Shown here piece after piece: positions 23,953 through 31,820 of a stretch of DNA of 47,796 bases (within the stretch, counting starts at the first letter, position 1; every line of letters begins with the position of its first letter). Source of the DNA: Jiangella rhizosphaerae (GTDB taxonomy: Bacteria > Actinomycetota > Actinomycetes > Jiangellales > Jiangellaceae). The position numbers were made by a program, and so were the translations under genes. The notes beneath the pieces were generated by a model. The model was not told where the DNA came from. It worked only from the letters and a program-made list of their open reading frames with translations, and did not search any database. The stretch is taken from NCBI RefSeq assembly GCF_003579925.1, contig NZ_QUAL01000042.1, forward strand, positions 1-47,796, in the 5' to 3' direction.

Positions 23953-25182
23953 TCAGAAGACCTCGACCGAGACCGGCACCCGGTGCCAGCCGAACGCCGC
24001 CGACAGCCGGGCGACGGCGCCGGGAGCGCGTTCGCTGATCAGGCCGCCCGCGGCGAGCGTGCCCGCCGAGACCCCGCCCAGGTAGAGCGAGCCGAGCGCT
24101 CGGACGTCCAGAGCCACGTCGCCGTCGGCGTCGGTGCGCGAGACGTCGACCTTGTCGTCGTCGGCGACCAGCCGCCAGCGGCCGGTGTTGCCGGTGAACG
24201 CGGTGTCAGTGACCTCCAGCACGACGTCGACCGGGGCGGCGTAGCGCCGCACCGCCAGCGCGCCCGGGACGTCCAGGATGCGCACCCACAGCGACCCGCC
24301 GGCCGAGCCGACCAGCGCGTCGGGGTTGGTGACCAGGTGCGGCAGCGGGTCGTCGATGGGGCCGTGCATGTACTTGACCGTGCGGACCAGGTCGATCGAC
24401 GTCAGGAACCGCCACAGCGCGGCGTGGGCCTCGGGCGTCTCGGCGAGCAGCTCGGTGACGCGGACCTCGCCATCGGGGCCGCTGTTGCCCCAGCCGGCCT
24501 TGGTGCGGAAGCGGGCGTAGCCGCGGACGCCGCCCGCGTCCTCGTAGAGCACCGTGCGTTCGGCGGACATGCCGCGCCGCCAGCCCTTCGGGTCGGCGGT
24601 CAGGTACTCCCACCACTGGCCCGGCCGGGTCGACAGCCCGGGCCGCTCGGTCAGGACGCGGTCGTACACGGCCACGATCTCGTCGAGGACGTCACGGGTG
24701 GCGACCTGCCGCAGCCGGGCGCCGTCCGGCGCCGTGCCGACGACCGATGTGTCGCGGGTGGCGATCTCGTACGACACCCGCCACGACGCCAGGCCGTAGC
24801 CGTACCGTCCGTAGATGGCGCCCTCGCTGGCCCAGAGGACCGCCAACGGCTCGGTGCCGCGGCCGTGCGCCTCGGTCAGCATGGCGTTCATGAGCGCCGT
24901 CAGCACGCCGCGCCGCCGATGCGTCGACGCGACCCCGACGCCGGTGACGTGCGCGGCCGGGACGACGCCACCGGGCACACTGAGGTCGCGCGTGATGACG
25001 AGACCGGAGCCGACGATGCGCCCGTCGTCGGTCATGAGCTGGGTGCGGCCGGGCTCGAAGACCTTCCGGTTGAGGTCGGCCGTGTCCTCGTCGACGTCGT
25101 CGAGGAAGGCGCGATGGATGTGCGCTTCGAGCTCGGGGTAGTCGGCTTCGGTGGCGGTGCGCAGGACCAGGTCGTTCGTCAC
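23953..25182 (-). CDS. Eis-like GNAT N-acetyltransferase
   Basis: A 409-residue protein with the three-part Eis layout: an N-terminal GNAT domain with the acetyl-CoA loop THRRRGVLTALM (about residues 87-98), a second GNAT-like domain, and a C-terminal SCP2-like domain. The C-terminal residue is Phe, whose carboxylate acts as a base in Eis enzymes. Eis proteins acetylate amines of small molecules and sometimes peptides; the substrate here cannot be told. The start is a GTG at 25182 with AGGGAC upstream. It carries no shared promoter-like box and is probably a bystander between the two clusters. Confidence 0.85.
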   Translation of the reverse strand: MTNDLVLRTATEADYPELEAHIHRAFLDDVDEDTADLNRKVFEPGRTQLMTDDGRIVGSGLVITRDLSVPGGVVPAAHVTGVGVASTHRRRGVLTALMNAMLTEAHGRGTEPLAVLWASEGAIYGRYGYGLASWRVSYEIATRDTSVVGTAPDGARLRQVATRDVLDEIVAVYDRVLTERPGLSTRPGQWWEYLTADPKGWRRGMSAERTVLYEDAGGVRGYARFRTKAGWGNSGPDGEVRVTELLAETPEAHAALWRFLTSIDLVRTVKYMHGPIDDPLPHLVTNPDALVGSAGGSLWVRILDVPGALAVRRYAAPVDVVLEVTDTAFTGNTGRWRLVADDDKVDVSRTDADGDVALDVRALGSLYLGGVSAGTLAAGGLISERAPGAVARLSAAFGWHRVPVSVEVF

Positions 25183-25209
25183 CGTCCCTGTCTAGCGCAT
25201 GGTGCCTGG

Positions 25210-25233
25210 CCGGGCCAGAGGTTTTCGGCCCGG
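25210..25233. promoter_or_regulatory. Hairpin just upstream of the Eis-like gene
   Basis: CCGGGCC (25210-25216) and GGCCCGG (25227-25233) are a perfect 7-bp inverted repeat around a 10-base loop, starting 28 bases upstream of the GTG at 25182. It could be an operator or a terminator for the coiled-coil operon that ends at 25396. Confidence 0.35.
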
Positions 25234-25334
25234 GTGATGGTTGGCCGGCGGTGCGCGTGGCCGCCGCTACCGACGATCCGGCGTCGGACGCACGGTAGGC
25301 GCCGCGTCGCCAGGTCGCCTGCCGTGGCGACAGA

Positions 25335-25362
25335 CCGGTGGCCGGTGGCCGGTGGCCGGCGG
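25335..25362. repeat. Heptamer tandem repeat CCGGTGG x4
   Basis: Three perfect copies of CCGGTGG (25335-25355) and a fourth with one change (CCGGCGG, 25356-25362) lie in the 213-base gap between the Eis-like gene and the coiled-coil gene. Just before it, GTCGCCA/TGGCGAC (25306-25312, 25325-25331) could form a weak terminator for the minus-strand operon. Confidence 0.75.
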
Positions 25363-25395
25363 TGCGCCCGCTCCCGGTCGCGGCACGGCTGCTCG

Positions 25396-25782
25396 TCAGG
25401 TGGCCCGCTGCCGAGCCAGGCGAACTGCCTCGTCGCGCTGCTGCAGCCTGCGTTCGGCCTCCCTCAACGCCTCGTCGACCCGCTGGCACGCCTTGGTGAG
25501 GAGCTCGACGATCTCGTTCCAGCGGGCGGTCAGCGCGCGGAGGGCCGTCGTGAACGCGGACTCGATGGCGGTGGCGATGCGCTTGCGGATCGCTTCGTCG
25601 TGAGGGAGTGCCTCGCCGGTCCTGTCGGTGAGCCGCTTCTGGACGGCCAGGAGGTCTGCCTGGGTGGCGTCGCGCCCGCGCTCGGCCACGGCGACGGCTT
25701 CTCTCAAGGCGCGCTGCGAGTCGCGCAGCAGGGCGATCTCATCGTGGATCACGCCGAGGGCGTGGTTCGGCGCCGTGGACAC
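25396..25782 (-). CDS. Coiled-coil protein (128 residues), last gene of the FtsK-type operon
   Basis: An almost wholly helical protein without signal or membrane segment. Heptad-like stretches cover about residues 10-55 and 85-125 (for example KACQRVDEALREAERRLQQRD). The start is a GTG at 25782, two bases after the stop of the larger coiled-coil gene, so the two are cotranscribed. No WXG motif is present. I do not recognise the family. By size and position it may partner the 201-residue protein. Confidence 0.7.
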   Translation of the reverse strand: MSTAPNHALGVIHDEIALLRDSQRALREAVAVAERGRDATQADLLAVQKRLTDRTGEALPHDEAIRKRIATAIESAFTTALRALTARWNEIVELLTKACQRVDEALREAERRLQQRDEAVRLARQRAT

Positions 25783-25784
25783 GG

Positions 25785-26390
25785 CTACCTCCGCGCGACG
25801 TGGACGGCTTCGCGCCCGCGGTCGCGGACGGCGCGGGCGGCGGCCGGGATGATCTGGGCGAGGCGCTTCTTCACCTGGGCGAGGTTGGCGGTGACCTGGC
25901 CGGCGCCCTGGGTGATCTGTTCGCCGTGGTCGAGCAGCTGGTCGGTGCTCCGGCCGATCTGCTGCGCCCCTTCGGCGACGCCGTCGGCGGCGCGTTCCAG
26001 TCGGTCGGCGCTCTGACGCAGGCTCTCGGTGAACTGGGTGACCTGCGCCGCGATGGGGCGGATCTGCGGCTCGAACACGGAGGCGAGGTCGGCGTCGCCG
26101 CGCTGGAGATCGTCGCAGGCGGACTGGAGCAGCCGGGCGCCGTCCTCGGTGACGGAGGCCGCGCGTTCGAGCTCCTCGAACTTCGCGCGCGCGTTCTCGG
26201 CCCGGGCCCGCAACCGTTCGGCGGCCGCCTTGGCCTCTTCGGCCGGCGCCCGCAGGTCGCGCAGCGCCTCGATCGCCGCGTTGGCCTTCTGTTCCAGCTC
26301 GGTGAGCCCACGCGAGGTCTCGTCGCCACCGCGGGACAGCCCGGCGGAGACCTCGATGAGGATCTCACCGGATTCCTTGATGCTCGGCAT
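25785..26390 (-). CDS. Long coiled-coil protein of the FtsK-type operon
   Basis: A 201-residue protein predicted by eye to be helical almost throughout: RGLTELEQKANAAIEALRDL, then KAAAERLRARAENARAKFEELERAA, then a region rich in Gln/Asp between 110 and 175 that resembles chemoreceptor or LXG-type helical hairpins. No signal peptide, membrane helix or WXG motif is seen. The ATG at 26390 lies 60 bases downstream of a shared promoter-like box, so it can be transcribed apart from the ATPase. It may be a structural rod or an exported helical protein; the sequence does not decide. Confidence 0.7.
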   Translation of the reverse strand: MPSIKESGEILIEVSAGLSRGGDETSRGLTELEQKANAAIEALRDLRAPAEEAKAAAERLRARAENARAKFEELERAASVTEDGARLLQSACDDLQRGDADLASVFEPQIRPIAAQVTQFTESLRQSADRLERAADGVAEGAQQIGRSTDQLLDHGEQITQGAGQVTANLAQVKKRLAQIIPAAARAVRDRGREAVHVARR

Positions 26391-26450
26391 GGATGCCGCC
26401 CTTCTGGGTCTGTGGCCGCACCTGCCGGGACCGGGTGGGCCGCCTACTTC

Positions 26451-26480
26451 TGTAGGTCGTTCTGGGATGGCGAATGTGAC
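26451..26480 (-). promoter_or_regulatory. Shared promoter-like box upstream of the coiled-coil pair
   Basis: On the minus strand GTCACA (26480-26475), 18 bases, CCTACA (26456-26451), ending 60 bases before the ATG at 26390, in the 103-base gap after the repeat membrane protein gene. Confidence 0.7.
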
Positions 26481-26493
26481 ACCTGGTGGCGAT

Positions 26494-27561
26494 TCACAGG
26501 GCGCCGGCCACGATGTTGGCCGCCGTGAGGGCGAGCAGCGTCGCGCCGCCGATCCGTGCGCCGTACCGGGCCAGCGCCCAGCCGTCCGGCCGCCGTGCGA
26601 GTCCGGCGCCGCGGCAGACCCGGGGGAGCCGCCGGGCCGCCGCCACGCCCAGCCCGGCGGCGACGACGGCCAGGGAGCAGACGATCAGCAGGGCGAGCGC
26701 CGTGGCGGCAGACGTCCGGACCCCGGCGACGGCCATGACCGCGGCACCTGCCAGCCCGGCGGCCACGACGGCGCCGAGGGTGATGCGACGGGACTGCTCG
26801 TCGTGCATCTGGAGCCAGTGCGCGAACTCGGCTTCGGCCAGTTTGAGCTCGTCGCGCCGGCGACCGAGCGCGGTCAGGGCCACACCGAGGTCGGCGCCGC
26901 CGGTGCGACGCAGCCGGTCGAGGCCCGGCGCCGCGTCGTCAAGTCGGCCGGGGGACGTGCGGAGTCGCCTCGTGCCGGAGCGGACGGCAGTGGCGGTGCC
27001 CGGCAGCGAACCGTCGGTGCCGTGAGACGGGCCCGAATCGGGGTGACGCACGAGGCCGGCGGTGCCGCGGTCGCGCGGCGGGCCGGCGGTGCTGCGGTCG
27101 TGCGCCGGGCCGGCGGAGCCGCGGTCGTGCGCGGGGCCGACCGTGCCGCCGTCCTCCGCAGTACCGACGGTGCCGTCGTCAGCGTGGCCGCCACCACCGG
27201 GTCGGTCGCGGCCGTCGGCGCCGAGGCGCTCCTCGTACTCGGCGAAGGCGTCGGCGGGCGAGCCCGAGGGCAGGCCGTAGTCGGAGCGTACGGCGGCGCA
27301 GTGGGCGAGGCCGTCGTCGGCGGCGGCGCCGGCGCGGTCGATGCCGCGTAGCCGGGTGGCCGCGGTCAGCTCGCGCTGTTCGGTGTCTTCGCGCGTGCCG
27401 GCGTCGTCGTTGCGGAGCAGCTGCTCGGTGCTCTGCACCGACGAGGTGAACCGGGCCAGGCTGGCGCAGTAGGCGCGCATCGCCGGGCTGCGGACCGGCG
27501 CGCCCGGGCGGGACGCGGCGGCGGGGTCGCCGGGCGCGCCGAACTCGAGGTCGGCCGTCAT
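26494..27561 (-). CDS. Membrane protein with 9-residue repeats, partner of the FtsK-type ATPase
   Basis: A 355-residue protein. Residues 1-100 are a soluble helical part (PAMRAYCASLARFTSSVQSTEQLL). Residues about 125-175 are imperfect 9-residue repeats of the type DRGSAGPAH. A second helical segment (about 215-255, ELKLAEAEFAHWLQMHDEQSRR) leads into hydrophobic helices at about 260-280, 283-308 and 335-353. The ATG overlaps the ATPase stop (ATGA), so the two are made together. I do not recognise the family. It could be the membrane anchor of the otherwise soluble ATPase. Confidence 0.7.
   Translation of the reverse strand: MTADLEFGAPGDPAAASRPGAPVRSPAMRAYCASLARFTSSVQSTEQLLRNDDAGTREDTEQRELTAATRLRGIDRAGAAADDGLAHCAAVRSDYGLPSGSPADAFAEYEERLGADGRDRPGGGGHADDGTVGTAEDGGTVGPAHDRGSAGPAHDRSTAGPPRDRGTAGLVRHPDSGPSHGTDGSLPGTATAVRSGTRRLRTSPGRLDDAAPGLDRLRRTGGADLGVALTALGRRRDELKLAEAEFAHWLQMHDEQSRRITLGAVVAAGLAGAAVMAVAGVRTSAATALALLIVCSLAVVAAGLGVAAARRLPRVCRGAGLARRPDGWALARYGARIGGATLLALTAANIVAGAL
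27055..27189. repeat. 27-bp imperfect tandem repeats inside the membrane protein gene
   Basis: Units begin at 27055, 27082, 27109, 27136 and 27163, exactly 27 bases apart, and diverge outward. The first three share GCCGGCGG at their start. In the coding (minus) strand each unit encodes nine residues, so copy number can change without breaking the frame. Confidence 0.8.
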
Positions 27562-30365
27562 GGGAGCGCTCCGAACCCGTCAGCGGGCACCGCCCCCGCC
27601 GGCCCAGGAGGCGCGACGGTACGCGGCTCGGGCAGGGAGGCGCCCACCTGGAGCGGATCGAGCAGGACGGGGTCGGTGTCGCCGGCGAGGTCGTGGAACC
27701 AGAGCCGCCCGCGGGATGCGGGGAAGGGCGGCCGGACGCGCAGGAACGATGTGCTGTCGATGATGTCGCCGCCGGCGTCGGCCCGCAGCTGCAACCGTTC
27801 GCCGTGCTGGCCGAGCTTGCGGAGCCGGTCGGGGGTGTCGAGCCAGATGAGCGGGAACACCGACAACGACGGGCCGGTGCCGCACAGCCAGCCGAGCGGA
27901 TGGGGATCGTCGGTGTAGAGCGGTGCCTCGACGCCGGAGTACTGCAGTCCGAGCACGGCGACGAACACCGGCCCGGCCGGCCTCGTGGCGATGGCGGGCA
28001 GCTGGTCGAGCCGCGCTTCGTCGAGCGTGACGACGCGGTCGCCGAGCCACTGGACGAGCTGGTCGAGCGGGCGCCGTCCGGGGATGCGCTCGGGCAGCAG
28101 GTCGACGACGACGAAGCCGGCGTCGTCGCAGGCGGGCTGCAGGGCGAGGCCGGCCAGCACGGCGCTGATGGCGCCGACGGCGTGTGCTTCGTCGCGGCCG
28201 GCGAGCAGCAGGCCGCGGCCGTCGCCGGATCGGGCCGGGACGCCCACCAGCGGCGGCGAGACGCCGACCGGTGCGCCGACGTAGACCGTCGGCAGGGGCG
28301 TCGACGCCAGCACGGGCGCGGCGTCGGCCAGTTCGACGCCGCCGCTACCGCGGCTGACCCGGATGCGGGGATCGGTGCCGTACCGGGCGACGACGGCGTC
28401 GCGGATGCGGCGGCGGTCGTCGGTGTCGAGCAGTCCGCCCTGGAACAGCTGGTCGGCGTCCTTGTCGCCGCGCGCCTGGTTGAGCACGCCCGAGCCGCGG
28501 CGGCCGGTGTCGAGGCGGTCGCGGACCGTGCGGTCGAGCAGCAGGCTCAGCTCGTCGGGCTTGCAGCGCAGCCCGACCCGCAGTTCGAGCTGGTCGAAGA
28601 CCGACGCCTTCTGCGCGGCCCGCCCGGAGCCGACGGAGTTGAGGCTCTGGGTGGCCAGCAGCACGTGGATGCCCTGGCTGCGACCCTGCTTCACCAGGAC
28701 GTCGAGGGTGTCCCAGGCGGCGTCCTCGGTGGGCCCGGCGAGCATGAGCTGGAACTCGTCGGCGACGAACAGCACCCGCGGCAGCACCTCGCCGGTGGCC
28801 TCGCGGTACTGCGCGATGTTCTTGATCTCGCGGCCGGTGTCGGCGGAGGCCTGCTTGAACAGCTGCTTGCGCTGGGCGTCGACGTCGGCGAGGTGCTGCA
28901 GGACGCCCAGCGCGAACGTGGCGTCGGCCTCGATGCCGACGGCGCGGACGTGCGGCAGCGCGGGCCGCCCCGGCCGCGGCGCGTACTCGGCGAACTCGAC
29001 GCCGGCCTTCATGTCGAGCAGGTAGAGCTCGAGCTCGTCGGGCGGATACCGGTGCACCAGCGCGTGGATGAACGCGTGCAGCAACGTCGTCTTGCCGGAG
29101 CCGGACGGGCCGACGACGATGCCGCCGATGGCCACGCCCTCGTCGTCGCCGACCGCGAGCTCGATGGCGGAGCCGTCGGCGGCCTGGCCGACGGTGGCGG
29201 CGACCCGGGTGTGGGTGGTGCCGGTGCCGGGCCGCTCGGCGGCCAGCAGGTCGCTGAGCACGACGGGGCGGTTGACGCCGCGGCGGACGGCCGGCGCCAG
29301 GATGGTGGTGAGGAATCGATGCTGGGCCGAGCCGGGCGGGTTGGGACAGCGCACGCGGGCGTTGTGCAGCAGCGCCGGCGGTGACGACACCCAGGTGGCG
29401 CCGCCCTCGTGGTCGACGTGGAGGTGCTCGGCGTTCTCGAGCAGGTCGGCCAGAACCACGCCCTGCGGCAGCTCGCGCCCGGTGTCGACGACGGCGACCA
29501 CCGCGACGCCGCAGCGGTTGCCCGTCCGCGCCAGCGACCAGAGCTGCTGGGCGTCGTCAGCCGTGAGGTGGGGGCCCAGCCCGGCCGCGAGCACCAGGGA
29601 GCACGGAATGCCCTGTGCGGTGCCCTGGTGCCAGCGGGTCACCAGGGAGTCGTCGTCGCCGAGCAGCACCTGGCTGTTGAGCCGGTGGACGTGCTCGCGC
29701 AGCGTCCGCAGCTCGGTCGAGACCTCGTCGTGGGTGGCCCGCACGCCTCCCGCGACCAGCGGTTCGGGAAGCCGGCTGAGGATGCCGAGGTTCTGCCCGA
29801 GGCCGCCGGGGTCGAGCAGGTGCACCCGCAGCGAGCCGGGCAGCGCGGACGCGAGCGCGCGGGTGACGAACGCCTGGGCGAGGTTGTGGGCCGGCGCGCG
29901 GCCGGCCGGGGCGTGGGTGATGACGACGTTGCCGCCCAGCGCGGGCAGCACGAACGGCAGCTCGACGATGCTGCTGGGGGAGGCGAGCCCGAGCGTCGCG
30001 GCGCGCACCACCTGGGTGACGTCGACCGGCTGGTCGTAAGGCTCGGCCCAGAGCGGGGAGTCCCAGCCCTCGTGGGCGTAGCCGGGGCCGCGGCCGAGCA
30101 GCTCGGCGATGTCGAGCCGGACGCGGTCGGCGGCGGCGAGGAGTGAGGCGTGCGACCGGGCCTGCCGGCGGCGGGACTCGCGGGCGATGGCCTGCTGGTC
30201 CTCGGCGAGCCTGCGGCGTTCGCGCTCGGCGGCGGAGTCGGCGAGGGCACGCAGGTGGACTGCGGCGTCCTCGGTCGCCTGGACGGCGTGCGCCAGGGCG
30301 GCGGGGCCGTCGTCGGCGGCGCCGGGACCGCGCAGCAGACCGAGGCGGAGGGCGGAAACGCGCAT
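27558..30365 (-). CDS. Soluble FtsK/SpoIIIE-type ATPase with one intact and two degenerate modules
   Basis: A 935-residue protein without membrane helices. Residues 25-90 form a coiled coil. A first FtsK-like module (about 95-340) lacks a P-loop (VVITHAPAGRAPAHN at that position). The central module (about 375-640) has Walker A GPSGSGKTT at 419-427, Walker B VLFVADEF at 531-538 and the HVLLATQSL sensor. A third module (about 690-900) again lacks a P-loop (GLLLAGRDEAHAV). Three FtsK-like modules in a row recall EccC of type VII secretion, but there the first module is the active one and a membrane anchor is present. It is the first gene of an operon with the repeat membrane protein and two coiled-coil proteins. 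Confidence 0.85.
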   Translation of the reverse strand: MRVSALRLGLLRGPGAADDGPAALAHAVQATEDAAVHLRALADSAAERERRRLAEDQQAIARESRRRQARSHASLLAAADRVRLDIAELLGRGPGYAHEGWDSPLWAEPYDQPVDVTQVVRAATLGLASPSSIVELPFVLPALGGNVVITHAPAGRAPAHNLAQAFVTRALASALPGSLRVHLLDPGGLGQNLGILSRLPEPLVAGGVRATHDEVSTELRTLREHVHRLNSQVLLGDDDSLVTRWHQGTAQGIPCSLVLAAGLGPHLTADDAQQLWSLARTGNRCGVAVVAVVDTGRELPQGVVLADLLENAEHLHVDHEGGATWVSSPPALLHNARVRCPNPPGSAQHRFLTTILAPAVRRGVNRPVVLSDLLAAERPGTGTTHTRVAATVGQAADGSAIELAVGDDEGVAIGGIVVGPSGSGKTTLLHAFIHALVHRYPPDELELYLLDMKAGVEFAEYAPRPGRPALPHVRAVGIEADATFALGVLQHLADVDAQRKQLFKQASADTGREIKNIAQYREATGEVLPRVLFVADEFQLMLAGPTEDAAWDTLDVLVKQGRSQGIHVLLATQSLNSVGSGRAAQKASVFDQLELRVGLRCKPDELSLLLDRTVRDRLDTGRRGSGVLNQARGDKDADQLFQGGLLDTDDRRRIRDAVVARYGTDPRIRVSRGSGGVELADAAPVLASTPLPTVYVGAPVGVSPPLVGVPARSGDGRGLLLAGRDEAHAVGAISAVLAGLALQPACDDAGFVVVDLLPERIPGRRPLDQLVQWLGDRVVTLDEARLDQLPAIATRPAGPVFVAVLGLQYSGVEAPLYTDDPHPLGWLCGTGPSLSVFPLIWLDTPDRLRKLGQHGERLQLRADAGGDIIDSTSFLRVRPPFPASRGRLWFHDLAGDTDPVLLDPLQVGASLPEPRTVAPPGPAGAVPADGFGALP

Positions 30366-30398
30366 GCCTGCCCTTCCTGTCGAGATGCCTGTCCCTCA

Positions 30399-30428
30399 CG
30401 AAGGTGCGTGGGATGGCCGGTTTGTGAC
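30399..30428 (-). promoter_or_regulatory. Shared promoter-like box upstream of the FtsK-type operon
   Basis: On the minus strand GTCACA (30428-30423), 18 bases, CCTTCG (30404-30399), ending 33 bases before the ATG at 30365. A GGAAGG ribosome site lies between. Confidence 0.65.
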
Positions 30429-30526
30429 CGGGAAGGGGAAGGTTTGTGCGAGCGCGGCCGGACGGGGTCAGCGGCGGCGGGTGGTCGTCAGGCGGCGCGG
30501 GGAGTGACGCGGCGGGACGTTGCGCG

Positions 30527-30554
30527 GCCGGCCGACTCCGGGGCGTCGGCCGGC
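30527..30554 (-). terminator. Probable terminator after the four-helix membrane protein gene
   Basis: GCCGGCCGAC (30527-30536) and GTCGGCCGGC (30545-30554) form a perfect 10-bp stem with an 8-base loop, about 50 bases past the stop at 30606. No T-tract. It separates this gene from the FtsK-type operon. Confidence 0.55.
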
Positions 30555-30605
30555 GAGGATGCTCGAGGCTGTCAGGCACCTGGGGGTCGTCCGAACGGGC
30601 GACGG

Positions 30606-31094
30606 TCAGAAGAAATCGTCCTCACCGTCATCGGGAACTCGGACAAACCGTTCGAGCATTTCCGCTTCGGTTTCCCATTCGGGATACTTGACCAAGATCG
30701 AACTGGTTACAATTCCGATGACCAGGCCCACTCCGAACACCCAGAGGTCCGCTGAGAACCATCCGAGCAGCGCAATGGCGCCTGCCGCCGTGAGCGCGCC
30801 CTGGCCGACCACCGTCGCCCAACCCGCGACGTAGTCGTTGTCGCGGCGCCGGGCGATGAAGTCGACGCCGCCACACGCGAGGCCGATCACCGCCACCGGG
30901 ATGAAGGCCGCGTGGAGGTCGGCAACACCCGCCAGGTCGGCGAGCGTCGCCAGCGCGGCCAGGATGATCGCCACGATCGAGGCGATCATCGTGCCGATGC
31001 CGAGCAGCAACAGCTTGGTCTGCCGAACCGCCATCGAGGTGTAGGCCTCGACGGCGGCGTTCTCGGCGTTCACCAAATCGTCTCTGTATTCCAT
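30606..31094 (-). CDS. Four-helix membrane protein of unknown function
   Basis: A 162-residue protein. After a polar head (MEYRDDLVNAENAAVEAYTSMA) there are hydrophobic helices at about residues 26-48, 60-80, 90-110 and 114-134, then an acidic tail ending DDGEDDFF. The ATG at 31094 has AGAGG about 7 bases upstream. The gene is visibly less GC-rich than its neighbours. A shared promoter-like box and a terminator of its own show an independent transcription unit within the same regulon. I do not recognise the family. Confidence 0.75.
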   Translation of the reverse strand: MEYRDDLVNAENAAVEAYTSMAVRQTKLLLLGIGTMIASIVAIILAALATLADLAGVADLHAAFIPVAVIGLACGGVDFIARRRDNDYVAGWATVVGQGALTAAGAIALLGWFSADLWVFGVGLVIGIVTSSILVKYPEWETEAEMLERFVRVPDDGEDDFF

Positions 31095-31138
31095 GTACAC
31101 CTCTCGCCTGACGTCCCGAGGTCCCCGGCCACTGACAC

Positions 31139-31168
31139 GGTAGGTGTCCGAGCAAGGACTTCCGTGAC
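31139..31168 (-). promoter_or_regulatory. Shared promoter-like box upstream of the four-helix membrane protein
   Basis: On the minus strand GTCACG (31168-31163), 18 bases, CCTACC (31144-31139), ending 44 bases before the ATG at 31094. The last base of each half differs from the most common form. Confidence 0.6.
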
Positions 31169-31436
31169 GAGATGATCCGGGAGAACTCGGCGCTCGGCAA
31201 ACGGAGCGGTTCGTTTCTGCGGATACGACATTCAATGTCGGTTTCGGCCCCCAGGGCAAGAGGTCCGGAGCAAACTAGTACGCGCTACAACGTGTTTTTA
31301 CGGCGATTGTGGCGGTTATGTCCATTTGATTCTTCGTTCGGACGGCCCCATGGCGGCCGCCGATCGGCCGATGCCGACGCCGTCCCGCCGGTCGGTGGCG
31401 GGCGTGGTGGGCGTCGGCTGGCGGTGCGGACGTTGG
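31169..31436. other. Non-coding stretch, partly AT-richer
   Basis: No credible gene on either strand. The part around 31200-31350 is clearly poorer in G+C than the rest of the window and includes a run of five T. From about 31345 the composition returns to normal and merges into the first hairpin repeat. It marks the edge between the accessory block and the core genes. Confidence 0.6.
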
Positions 31437-31566
31437 CCGTCCCCCTGCTGCCCGATTGTCTTGGCCGCGCGCGCGCCTCAAGCGGACCGAGGAGGCGCTT
31501 CGCGCCGATGCGGACCGCTTGACCCGCGCGCACGCGGCTAAGAACGGGCAGCTATCAGGGGGACGG
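31437..31566. repeat. Large imperfect hairpin repeat, unit 1
   Basis: The ends CCGTCCCCCTG (31437-31447) and CAGGGGGACGG (31556-31566) are perfect 11-bp inverted repeats. Between them the arms continue to match imperfectly (TTGGCCGCGCGCG against CGCGCGCACGCGGCTAA, and CCTCAAGCGG against CCGCTTGACC) up to a GC-rich loop near 31487-31509. A copy in the opposite orientation lies at 31821-31955; about 30 bases of the right arm here are identical to the left arm there. Confidence 0.8.
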
Positions 31567-31666
31567 GGGAAGTTCGGCGACGTCTCCCGCGGCGTTGGCC
31601 CCGTTACGGTGTGGCGTTGGTGTCGTTGAGCGTCCACGTGGTGAGATTTCGCTGTGATTCGGGGGC

Positions 31667-31734
31667 CATCACGAGGATTACCCCAGCGTCAACACCCCTA
31701 CAGTCGTGGTGATGCTCAGGTAATCCTCGTGATG
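31667..31734. repeat. Perfect 16-bp inverted repeat between the two hairpin units
   Basis: CATCACGAGGATTACC (31667-31682) and GGTAATCCTCGTGATG (31719-31734) are exact reverse complements, 36 bases apart. Inside, AGCGTCAACAC and GTGGTGATGCT match at 9 of 11 positions, so the stem nearly continues. It is not associated with a gene end: trxA terminates at a separate hairpin. Confidence 0.8.
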
Positions 31735-31820
31735 TAGGCGATCCTGGATGATCATGGCCGCCTGCAGCCCGGCAAACCGGGCGAAACGGGCACGCGAACC
31801 TCGAGTCGTGCCCGCTCTGC

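Noticed and set aside
25785-26390. The coiled-coil protein as a WXG100/ESX substrate
   Set aside because: It is twice the usual length and lacks the central WXG and the C-terminal YxxxD/E signal.
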